A stretch of DNA of 64,000 nt from Micractinium sp. NFX-FRZ (lineage: Eukaryota; Chlorophyta; Trebouxiophyceae; Chlorellales; Chlorellaceae): NCBI GenBank assembly GCA_029339195.1, contig JAPTJF010000090.1, positions 62,001 through 126,000 of the forward strand, read 5' to 3'. Made by a program: the position numbers and the translations under genes. Of the stretch, positions 23,238 to 33,700 are shown piece after piece; the first letter of the stretch is position 1; every line of letters begins with the position of its first letter. The notes under the pieces are model-generated. The model worked only from the letters and a program-made list of their open reading frames with translations. It was not told where the DNA came from and did no database searches.

Positions 23238-26200
23238 CACGCAGCCAGGCAAGCAGGCAGGCAGCACGCAGCCAGGCAGGCAGGCAGGCAGGCAGCATTG
23301 TGCGCTTGCTGCGCGCTCTCTGCAGCGCCTCACCCGACTGGCTGGTGCCGCCCATGTAGTACTGCGCCAGCCTGGCGCCCCCGGTACAGTCAGCGCCAGG
23401 GGAGCAGGCGGCCAGCACCATGGCGGTGGCCCCCACCATCTGCCTGGGGGTGCGGGGGAAGCCCAGCGCCACGTAACCAGAGGAGGTGGCGTTCATGCCG
23501 ATGGTGAGCAGGGTTTTCTGTTTGGGGAGGGCAGGCAGGGGAGTTGAGGAGAGTGAGTTAATGGTTGAGGAGATGGGGGATCCAGGGGGGTGAAAGCCGT
23601 GTGAAGAGGTTTGCATGCCCATCTTCTGCACACGGCAATTACTGCGAGAGGAGTTTGAGAGGCAGGGGTGCAGATAGCGAGCGGAGCCCCTGCCTTGCCC
23701 TGCTGCCCCCGTCACGCCCAGCGGGGTCGGTGGGCGAGGGCTTCGCCCTCCACAACAGTCAGTACCTGTCCCTGCCATAGCAGCACCACCTGGGCGCTAC
23801 CCCACTGCGCATCGCAACTCACCACCGGGGTTGGCGGGCATGGCTCCGACCTGGCACCACCCGACAGAGCAGAGAGCAGGAGGCCCACGGCCCAGCCCTG
23901 CCAACCCAGCGCTGCACCACACCACCGGTGGCATGCTGCCTGGTACCCCAAAGCATGCCAGCTGGCACTCACGGCGGGGTTGGTGGGCGAGGGCTCCGCC
24001 CTCCACATCACCCAGTAGCTGCTGCTGATACCGCTGATAAGGTTGCACCCCAGGAACTGAGTGGGCGCCGCGCCCGCCGCCAACTGCAGCGCGCAGCCGC
24101 CGCCCACGGCGGCGCCCGCCGGGGCACCTGGAGGTGCGCCCGAGGGGGGTGTGCCGGCACCGGAGCTGTGGTCGTCGTCGCCGTCGTGATCGTGATGGTC
24201 GTCATGCTCGTGCTGCGGGTGGCATCATAGGGAGGGGAGATAGCGCAAGTGGGTGAAACTGGTGGAAACCGGGGCCCCTGGGGTTGGGAAATTGATAATA
24301 ACGATCGGTGTGCCGCTCCCCGATTGCACCTGAGGTGTGCCAGCTGCAGCAGGGGCTCGGGGATCAAAGATGGGCAGCGGCGGCAGCAGCAGCAGCAGCA
24401 GCAGCAGCATGACCATCGCCACACCACCAGCACTTGTGCGCAGTCCACCGCCCCGGCGCCTCCACTGGTCTGGGATATGGCGGGGCATGACGGCTGCCTG
24501 CGCCAAAACACACGCGCATGCGGTGGTACCCAACGCTGCATGTACACTGCCCACGTGTGCAGTGCCAGCTGGCACAGGAAACACATTGAATCAGCAGTGA
24601 ACAGTGAGCTTGGTACGCAACACTCACGTCGTCATCATCGTCGCCGTCGCCACCCCCGGCAACCACCACCGGCGGGGTTGAGGGTGTGGGTGCTGTGGGG
24701 GCGGGGGTGGCCGTCGTTGGCGGCGCCGTGGGGGCGGGGGTGGCCGTCGTTGGGGGTGCCGTGGGGGCGGCAGGGCCGGCGCTTGCCGCCTTCATAGCCA
24801 GTGTGCCGAACGAGGTGACTGCAGCACAGGATGAGAGGGTCCATGCAAGATGGGGTGTCAGGCTTTGTCAGGCGGAAGGGGCGACTGGTGCACCGGATGA
24901 GGGATCCTGGGACAGCGAGGTGCCGAGCTTTGCACAAAGGAGGTGGGTGCTACACAGGATGAAGAATCCACAGTCAGGCGGGTGGCAGGCCGGCAAAGTG
25001 GCGCATGTAGAAGGGGCAAACGCTTGTGCGCCGCAGGCAAGCGTGCCATAAACAGCTGGGTGCCCATAAACAGGACGACAAGACTAGGCAGGCAGGCGGG
25101 CATTGGCTGCATCAGGCCAGGCAGGCAGGCGGGCCGCTCACCGGTGTGCTCAGCCAGGCCCGAGCCGCTCATGGGTCCCATAGCAGAGATGAACGTGACG
25201 CCGGCAGCAGCGGCGGCGGGCGTCAGGGTGGGAAGCGTCACGGTGAACACGGCCCGGAGCTCGCCTGCGCGACAAGGAGCAGCAGCAGGGGGCGGTGGCG
25301 GCGGGACATGCAAGGGCTCCAGCCACGTGTGTGCAGCGGGTGGCGCCACCTGCTGGCTGCATGTGCTCGGCACGCTGTGCTGCACCCACGGGAGCTGCAA
25401 AAAGCTCTGAGGCTGCTTGCAGGGGCGACGGTTGGCGGCCGCTGCCACCGCATCCGCAGAGGTTATGGCTGGCACATGCTGCACCAGCTGTGTTCTTGTT
25501 TCCAACGCGCTGTGAAGCTCACCATTGGTGGCCTCGGCCACGGCATCTGTGAGGGGCAGGGTGCCCTTGGCGGCGTTCACCGCGGCCGGCTCGTAGGAGT
25601 CGGGCAGCAGGTAGCCCGCCACCTCAGCACCTGCATGGACGGCGCGCAGCACGCACAGCAGCTGGCACTTCCTGAGCTGAAAAGAAAGCAAGCAGGCCAC
25701 CGCGCCGGGACGCACTTGGAGGCCGCCCCCCAAGCCAGCAGGTAGCTTCTCCACGGGAGAGCCTGCGCTTGCGCCTGCCCCTTCCCTGCATGCTGCACCT
25801 GCCCCTGCCCCTGCTGTGCATGCCGTGCTGTGCATGCACGCACCCGTGGCGGTGGGCGCCACCACCACAGTGCTGGCGCCCCACATGAAGATGCTCTCCT
25901 TGGGGATGCCAAACCTGCAGCAAGGTCGTGGTGATGTGGGGAGGGGACGGGGTGAGGTGAGATGAGATGATATTTTGTGTCCGCGGACACGTGCACACGG
26001 CGGCTGGCGTTGGCGGCAGCAGCCCTCACGAAGCTCAGCAGCACCGCACATCAAGTAATCCACACAACTACATGGCAGTTTACCCCACTCACGCGACCCA
26101 GTCAGAGGAGGTCGTCGCCACCATGGCCATCTTTAAGAGCGAGCCAGCGCCGCTGGGCTCCACAGAAGCGTACAGCGTGAGGGGGGTGTTGGCGTCGGTG

Positions 26201-27219
26201 GTGCACGAGGCAAAGGTGTAGGTCTGCCCGCCCACGGTGACCGGGGCGCAGGCCCCGGCGGCCTGCTGCAGCCGGCGACGGCTGGTGGCGGCGGCGCTGG
26301 TGGGTGCTGGCAGCACTGCGCCCCGCAGCAGCACCGCCACAGTGCCGGCGGCGGCATCCTGGCTGCCTTCGCGCGAGGGCAGCCCCTGGCTGGCAAGCAT
26401 TCCGGATAACTCTTCGCTGCCGGCGGCGGCGGAGCTGTGGCAGGCGTGGCACCACAGCTCGAAGCGGGCGGGGCGGGGGGCGGCGGGCGGCAGCGCCACG
26501 CTCAGCACCCAGCTGTCGCTGGCACGGTCAAACGAGCGGTCAAAGTCCAGGAAAACAGCCGCATCGCTGCATAGCACGGACATGGGTGCATGGCACGGGC
26601 GTGACAGCAGGTGAGGCAGGCTAAAAAGTCTGCCAACTGTACCAGCGCGCAGCTCCACACCTGCACCGGCACCCTCAGTCCGCGACAGCTGGCTCCGCTT
26701 GCCTGCTCAGCGCCGCCTCTGATGTCGCACCGCTGCCATCGAGTAGCAGCACGCTCAGGGAGCGCTGCGGGCAGCCGCGGAACCTGGGGTGGAAGGGGAG
26801 GCGGGGCGGCCGGGGGCGGGTTGGCAGCAGCTGGCGGTTGCGGCGGGGTGGCCGCGACATACTGCTGTATGCTGCGCATGCATGTGCGTCCATGCTGCGG
26901 CCTGCATGCCGAGGCAGCAATGCTCTGAACAACATGCTGCAGTGCTCACCTCAGCCCCGTGACCTGGAGGGTGCCGTCAGCGGCGGCGGCCACTGACAGC
27001 GGCGACAGCTCCGGCGCCTGCGGGGATTGGCGGCGCACCATGCATGTTGGGCGGCTGGGCCAGCGCTGGCAAAAATGGCGTCCCGCAACAATGCAGCAGC
27101 ATGGCGCTCACCTCGTCCCGCAGAGCGAGACCGGCGTTGGAGAAGGTGGCGCCGCAAGCCACTAGCGCGCAAGCCAGCAGGAGCAGGCGCACCGGCGCCA
27201 CTAGCAGCCTCATGTTCAT
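20494..27219 (-). CDS. double-DOMON cytochrome b561 (CYBDOM) membrane protein
   Basis: Sixteen exons join in phase: 27219-27112, 27017-26950, 26783-26703, 26566-26093, 25914-25844, 25630-25523, 25264-25142, 24818-24628, 24212-23973, 23517-23334, 22992-22891, 22707-22511, 22314-22119, 21800-21661, 21265-21114 and 20680-20494 (873 aa). A signal peptide (LLLLACALVACGATFS) is followed by a first DOMON-like region (~200-345), an acidic/TTATPAPTAPP linker, a His/Asp-rich patch at 409, a second DOMON (~445-585, with SGYVALGFPRTPRQMVGATA) and a cytochrome b561 core (650-811). Four His are placed as heme ligands should be: HAWLAAIGWGVLVP, LHRIIQS, HRNLGVACTALGL and SHAWVGRA. Such proteins carry electrons across the plasma membrane or endomembranes, often from ascorbate. 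The C-terminal tail is cytosolic. Intron 3 has a GC donor. Confidence 0.9.
21965..22160 (-). repeat. copy of DOMON-b561 exon 13 end inside intron 13
   Basis: The end of exon 13 (GGWDASSSS, donor at 22118) is echoed ~118 bp further into the intron at about 21965-22045, reading GGWEASSNS, with similar flanks on both sides. Confidence 0.8.
23205..23300 (+). repeat. CAGG/GCAG tetranucleotide repeat in intron
   Basis: Runs of GCAGGCAG interrupted by CACGCAGCC units, lying in intron 10 of the DOMON-b561 gene. Confidence 0.85.
23711..24014 (-). repeat. three copies of DOMON-b561 exon 9 end and donor
   Basis: The functional exon end (MWRAEPSPTNPAV, donor just below 23973) is echoed at 23817-23862 and 23711-23760. 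The latter still encodes a close match to the WRAEPSPTNP segment. Confidence 0.75.
24378..24409 (+). repeat. CAG microsatellite in intron
   Basis: A run of about nine CAG units inside intron 8 of the DOMON-b561 gene. Confidence 0.85.
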
Positions 27220-27793
27220 GCTCAGATGCGAGAGCGCCGCTGCCCCGTGCCCAGCAGCGCGCCGGTAATGAGTCGGAGCGCGTGGCCACGCGTGGTGAGG
27301 GCGCAAGCTCCTCCCGGTCAGTTCAAAGCGGAAGGCAGGGGCTTCCGGGTGTGCTGCCGATGGCATCCATCAATGTCACGGAGCAAATCGATGCCTGGGC
27401 GGCAACACAAGCGTTCGCAAACGCGGCTCGGGGAACCAGCTGGCACGCACCTTCCCGTCGTGTTGTGGAGTCTCCGCGCATCGTGTTTCCGTTCTGGACC
27501 GTTGCAAATAGCACAATATGCGACCGGGCTGGCCTGCACGAGCGCCTGGGGGCGCAGGTGCAAACCAACACACAGGGTGTCGCGGGGGGCAGCGGCAGAC
27601 GGGTGCCGTGAACAGGGATAGCTTGGTTGAGTGCCAGTGACTGTGATCACGGTGTTACACCCGATTAAAGAGAATGTGCAGGTGGGTTACTTGCGCTCTA
27701 AGGAACAGCCATCCCTGGAGGGCGCGCAAGTGCTGCGCTGAGCCGGCGCCGCCCATGCGCCGCCCGCTTCACCCCCGCCTGCAGCGCCCTCCA
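27220..27793. other. intergenic region between DEX1 3' end and DOMON-b561 start
   Basis: Holds the DEX1 3' UTR and the DOMON-b561 promoter region. A TGTAA polyadenylation-type signal of green algae is present on the minus strand at 27655-27659, 135-140 bases past the DEX1 stop. No other gene recognised. Confidence 0.5.
27655..27659 (-). terminator. candidate TGTAA polyadenylation signal for DEX1
   Basis: TGTAA on the minus strand, about 137 bases downstream of the DEX1 stop codon. TGTAA is the usual green-algal poly(A) signal; five bases alone is weak evidence. Confidence 0.35.
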
Positions 27794-30700
27794 TCACGCC
27801 GGCAACGCCTCGGCGTCCTGCCGGAACGCTAGCAGCGCGACCCCGGCCGCCAAGAACGGGCCGGCGATGAGCCACTTGAGCAGGCGGTAGAAGTGTATGT
27901 GGAAGGAGAGGCTGCACGTGGCAGGAGGAAGAGCAGGGAGGGGGAGCATTGTTGGTACAGCTGCAGTGACTGGGCAGGCGGTTGCAGGCGGTTGGTGCGC
28001 ACCGCCGCGCCAGCTGCTCTCCAAAGTGCCATCTGTATCCACTGCGCATGCCGTTGCTACAGGAGCTCAGATTGCAGGAGGCTAAGCAGGCTGCCCCGCG
28101 GAGCGGCACCCCAGCTGCACTGTACCAGCGGCAGCGCAGGAAGAGGAGCAGCCACCACCACAAGCGCCCCAGGACGCCCCACCCCCGCCTGGGAGGCTCA
28201 TGCCGCCCCAGCGCGAGCAAAACCGTCAAAATCGAACACTTCATCACTTTGCACACTGAATCCCCACGGTTAGCAGGGCAACATCACACAGCGCCCTCCC
28301 TCCAAAGCGGCCCGCCGAAGCGCCCTCCCTCCATGCCCTCCCTCCATGCCCTCCAAAGCATGCCCTCCAAAGCATGCCCTCCTGCTCACCTGAATTCATC
28401 CACAAACAGCAGCCGCGTCTCATCCCGCATCTCAACTCGCACGGTGGCGGTCGCCCGTGAGCGGGGGCAGGGTATCTCCATGGTGTAGGCCCCCGTGCCG
28501 TTGATGACGTCGGCCATGCCGATCACGGGCCGGTCCCCAGCATTCATCTCGCGCATGCCCACGCCTGCATGTGGTGTTGTTGTTGCAGCACAGGACGGGA
28601 GGGAGGTGATGACGTCAGCAGTGCCAATGATGACCACTTGTGCACGCCTGCAACTTCTTTCGAGTTCATTTTTGGCAGGGTGGGCGGGTGGGTGAGGAGG
28701 GGTGATGAGTGGGGGCAGGTGGTGGCGCCAGCAAGCCAGGCAACAGTGGCAGCAGGGAGGCCGGCCAGCCTGGTCAGCAAGCCATCCACGCAGCACGACA
28801 ACGCGGACACCAACCCAGGCAGGCGCTGCCAGCTGGCACCCACCCACCCACCTGTGAGCTGGATGGACACCTTGTAGGGCCCCCGCCCTGCTGGCGACTT
28901 CTTCTTTCCACCCCCCGAACCGCCAGCAGCCGCCTCCTCGTCCGCGTCCTTGCCCCCCGCCGCCGCCTTGGTCTGCTTCGCCTGCTGTGCCGCCGCGTCA
29001 GCGCCGCCGCCGTCTGCAGCGCCCTTGACGGGCGGCCGCTGGTCGATCACCTTGAAGCGCAGGGGCAGCATTTGGCCGCGCACGTCGCGCGGCTTGCGGG
29101 ATTCGGTGGTCACATACACGCCCTCCCAGCCCCACCTGCATGAGGCACGAGGTGCAGGGGGGCGAGCGGTGGGGCAAGGCAAGCAGGGTTGCACCAAAAG
29201 GGCCAGGTGCAGGGGGCCGGCGAGCAACTGTGCACCAGGGGGGCACGGTGGGGCGCACACCCTACCATGGGCCTGCCAGACCTCCCATCACAACTCCACT
29301 GCTTTCGATGCCTGTGGTGTCACGTCAGAAACGCACCTGGCGGTGAAGCTGCCCCCGCCAATGGTCTGCTGCGTCCACGACTTGAGCGGGTGGTACTTGG
29401 CCGCGGTGGCAATGGCGTAGATGTTGCCTGCACGCGACGAATGGAACCGAGTTGGTCAGAAAACGATGGGAGGCAGCATGCCACCCAGCGCAACCCAGCC
29501 CAGCTGCGGCAGGCGCTCGCTGCTGCCTGCCTGCCCCGCTCCATGCTGCCCCAAGCCCGCTCAGAATGGCTGCCCTCCACCACTCAAAAACCAGGCGGTG
29601 GCGATCAACAAGACAGCGCACCATTGGTGGTTGCGACCAGCAGGTCCAGCCGTCCGTTGCCGTCCAAGTCGTCGGCCAGCACCTGGCCGTAGCTGGACTC
29701 TCCCAGGTCCAAAGAGTCGGCGCAGCCTGCAGGGTGGGTCAGTGAACCGTGAAGCAGGGGTAACAGAGGTCACAGAGGGGAGGGGACGGCCAGCACCTGG
29801 CCGTAGCTGGACTCGCCTCAGGTCCAGGGAGTGAGTCGGCACACCCTGCAGAGGAAGGCGCAGGAGGGATGTGAGCTGAGGTGTCAGGCAGGGGGCCGTG
29901 GGACAGCCCCGAAGCGTAGCTGGAGTCGCCCAGGTCCAAAGAGCCGGCGCAGCCTGCAGAGGGTCAATTTAACAGTTAAAAGGGTAGGTTGACAGTGCAG
30001 GTATATGAACAGTGAAAGTGGGGACCACAGCGCACCCAGCTCACCACTGATGCCGGCAATGCTGCCATCGCCCACACCGCACCCCAGCAAGCACATCACA
30101 GCATGACCACAGCGTGACCACAGCGCGCCCAGCTCACCGCTGAGGCCGTCGATGACGTACAGGAAGCCGTCGAAACCCGCCACCACAATCTGCAGTCCCG
30201 GCTCCTTTGGGTCGTCCAGCTTGGTCAGCAGGGGGGCGCCCATCAGCTTGCCAAACACCTGTGGGTGGGGGCACACAAGAGGAGCACATAAGAGGAGGGG
30301 GAAGGATGGTCAGCAGGGGGGCGCCCATCAGCTTGCCAAACACCTGCGAGGCGGATTGGGGGATGGGTGTTTAAGGGGCTGGTTATCAACGAAACACCAT
30401 TCAGCTTTTCAGTTGCCTTATTGATGAGCGTGCTGGGAGGGCTGAGGTTGGGGAGCAGAGGCTGCATTCCCCGGCGGCCGGCTGGCTCGGGGCTTGAGGG
30501 GCGCAGCACGCCTGCCTGCTGCTGCTGCTGCCGGCCCCCCTCCCGCCCCGCTGTGCTGTGCTGGCATGGCGCTGACGTGGCACCCACCCTGAAGGGGAAG
30601 GGCTCCACAACGCCGCCGGTTGCGGCACGCAGCACCACAACGTTGCCGCTGCAAGCAGGGGTGCGGGGGTGGGCACATGAGGGTTGTGGAGGGGGCAGGG

Positions 30701-33700
30701 CGAAGGCGCAGGGAGGATTCACAGATGCGGGTGCACTGCAGCACTCATACTTTCTGCTCCAACCGATGACTAAATGCAGGAGGCCCCACCACTCAACAGT
30801 TGGCATGAGCCTTGTGCCCTGCCGCCAAACGACACTCTGAAAGTGCTGCACAGTGAGGAGATGACACCCACCTGAATGTGGTCACCACAACCTCCAGCTG
30901 CCCGTCGCCGTCAATGTCTCCAAACACCGGGTTCTGCGTCAACATAAGCAAGCAGAAAGCGTGGGCGCGTGGGAGGGGGCAGCAGGGAGAGGGGCCACAG
31001 AGGGGTGGACAGTGGGGCGGGGAGAGGGGAAACAGAGGCGTGGACAGCAGGGGGGAAATGGCCAGGAAAAGGGTGGGCAGTGGGGCGGGGAGAGGGGAAA
31101 CAGAGGCGCGAACAGCAGGGGGGGAGGGGGGCCAGGAGGGCAGCCAAACGCCGGGCTTTGCACACAAAGGAAGTGCGGGGCGTGAGAGGGTGCCGTCAGG
31201 AGGGAGGCAAGGGGAGGCAAGGAGCTCAGGAGGCTCCACCTGCGACACTGTTGAGCTGCAAGCTGCCCGCCGCCAGCCTGTCACCTACCTGCCTTCCGCC
31301 CCACCACAGCTGCGACCCGCACAGAACCAGCCGCACCTGGCGGCCCCTCACGTGGGCGCACCCGCCACGCCAGGCGTGTCCCCTCATCTCCCTGCCCCCG
31401 CAAACCGCCCCCGCCCCCCCACCCACCACCTCCCCCACAGCTCTGTGCCCTCCCTCGGCCTCCCCCTCCCTCTGTCCATCACATCCGCCCCTCCTTAAAC
31501 CCCACACCTCCCACACTCAGCCTCCATCGGCCGCCCTCTCATCCACCCCTCCCTCACCTGGTGCACTTGGCTCTCCAGGTGCATCTCCCACACCTCCTTG
31601 CCGTCGGCGGTGAAGGCCGCCAGGTTGCCCCGGGCATCGCCCGCCACCAGCTCCAGCCGGCCGTCGTTGTCCACGTCAGCAACCGCCACCTGGGCCTGCA
31701 CGGGCAAAGAATAGTACGAAGTGCGGTGGATTGAGCAGGACCCACACGGCTGCCCACATCAGCAACCGACACCTGGGCGTGCATCATGAAACGAGACGAG
31801 GTGTAGGCATCTGATGATCAGCATGTGGGGTGGCGTAAGTGCCAGCCTGCGGTCATGCTCCACGTCAGCATGCGCCACCTGGGCCGGCAGGGCCGACACA
31901 CACCAGTTGGGTGTAAGGTCCGGGCAGTGGCACCCTCAAATTGTAACCAAGTTTCTGGCCACGGCGCCCTGCTCCCGCCCCTGCTCCCTGCCCCTTGGCC
32001 CAAAGGCTCTTTCCCTCCCGCCACACACCTGCCTGCATCAAGCTTGGACACACCCTGCACTGCCCTACCACCCCTTACTAAAACAACAAGCCACCACCCT
32101 CTTAACCCTTCCCCTGCTCCCCGCCACACCTGTATGTCCCCCATCTGCAGCGGGAAGCCCTTGCGGGTGGCGCCGTAGCAGTCCAGCACGTACAGGAAGC
32201 CCTGCAGGAGTTACAGTGGCAATCGGAAGGGGGGTGGGTTCGTTATCCAGGGGGGGGATGGATTTCGTGCAGCAGCAGCCCAGGGCGCACATGGAGCCCT
32301 GATGGTGTGCTGTGCATGCTGAGGAAACACAGCCAGGAGGGCAATTCTTCGTGTGTGGGAAGCAGCCCAACACGCCAAGTAGGTGCAGCTGCCAGGCCAG
32401 CCCAAGCTGGAGTGCGGCAGCGCCTGGGGTGCCCGCCAGGTGACCTCAGCAGTCTGAACGGCCGTGTGGACGCAACTTGAAACGAAACTGAGAAGCTCAC
32501 TGTGAATGTGCCTAGCATAACGTCCATTTGCTGGTTGGCTTCCAGCTCAGCCCAACACCACCACGGATAACATCCACACACACACACTTTTATATCATTA
32601 AGATCAAACCCACCATGGATGTGCCCAGGATGACCTCCATCTTGCCGTCCTTGTCCAAGTCAGCCAGCGTGGGGGCTGCACCAGGGGGGAAGTGGAGAGA
32701 GGCCGGGGGACAAAGGGGTGGGAGCAGTGAGCAAGCAAGCACGTGCAGGGTGCAGGCAAGATGAGAGCACAGCAAGCGCTGTCTGTACCAGCGGCAGGCG
32801 CAGGCAGCCGGGGCGCATGAGCGTGCCCCTGAAGCCTGGAGTGTGTGCTGGAGGAGTGCCCGCTCCTCTCCCCCCTGCATTGGGAACATGCCACAAACAC
32901 AATGGTTTTCCTCCTCCCGCCCCCCTCACCGGAGTAGGCATAGGCCTTGAAGGCGGTGTAGTCGGTTGACATGTCCAGGTGCTGCAGACAGGAGGGGAGG
33001 CATTGGTGTTGTACCTGTGGAGCAACCCTTGTGTTGGGGGGCGAGGTGTGTGCAGTACGTGTGGGGTTCTGACCTTGGCTGCATTGTTGCAGGCAGTCGT
33101 GCAATGGCATGGACCCCACCAGCCACCCTCCCTTTCAAGCAAGCAGCAGCCCGGGAGGAAGCCAGGGCTCACCTGGCTCCACTTGACTGTCTTGCGGTGC
33201 AGGTCAAACACGACCACCCCCGAGGCCACGTACTGCCCCAGCTCCACGTCCTTGCCCAGCTCCCGCCGGTGGTCCTGCGGGGTGGCACAAAAGGAAGGGG
33301 AAGCAGAGAGAGGGGGTGGGGATGAGGCATGTGCCGGCGGGGCAGCGGGGCGGGCACACCGCCGCAAAAGGGTGAACCAGGCAGTGCACATGAACTGTAT
33401 GTGAACATGTGTGTGAGAGACAGGCCGTTGCGCATCCCTCGCGCCACGTCCTTGCAGGTATGTGAGGCCGCCACAGCCCGCTCATCTGCTTCGCCATCAC
33501 GCCCCTGCCCCCTCAAACCGTGTGATGAACAACACGCGGCATGCATCCCCAGCGCCCACCTCGTTCCTGCAGTTCTTAGTACTGCAGGTCGTAGAAGTAC
33601 AACACATCTGCCCCCAGACCCTCCGATGTACAGCTGCATGTCGTAGCAGCACAACACAACCGTCCCCAAACCCTCCGACCCCCCTTAACTCCCCCCCCAT

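Noticed and set aside
23205..23300. GCAG repeat considered as a telomere-like or centromeric satellite
   Set aside because: Short interrupted tetranucleotide repeat, unlike plant-type TTTAGGG telomeres.
22516..23778. 420-codon minus-strand open frame
   Set aside because: It spans three introns of the DOMON-b561 gene in mixed frames; only exon parts match the family.
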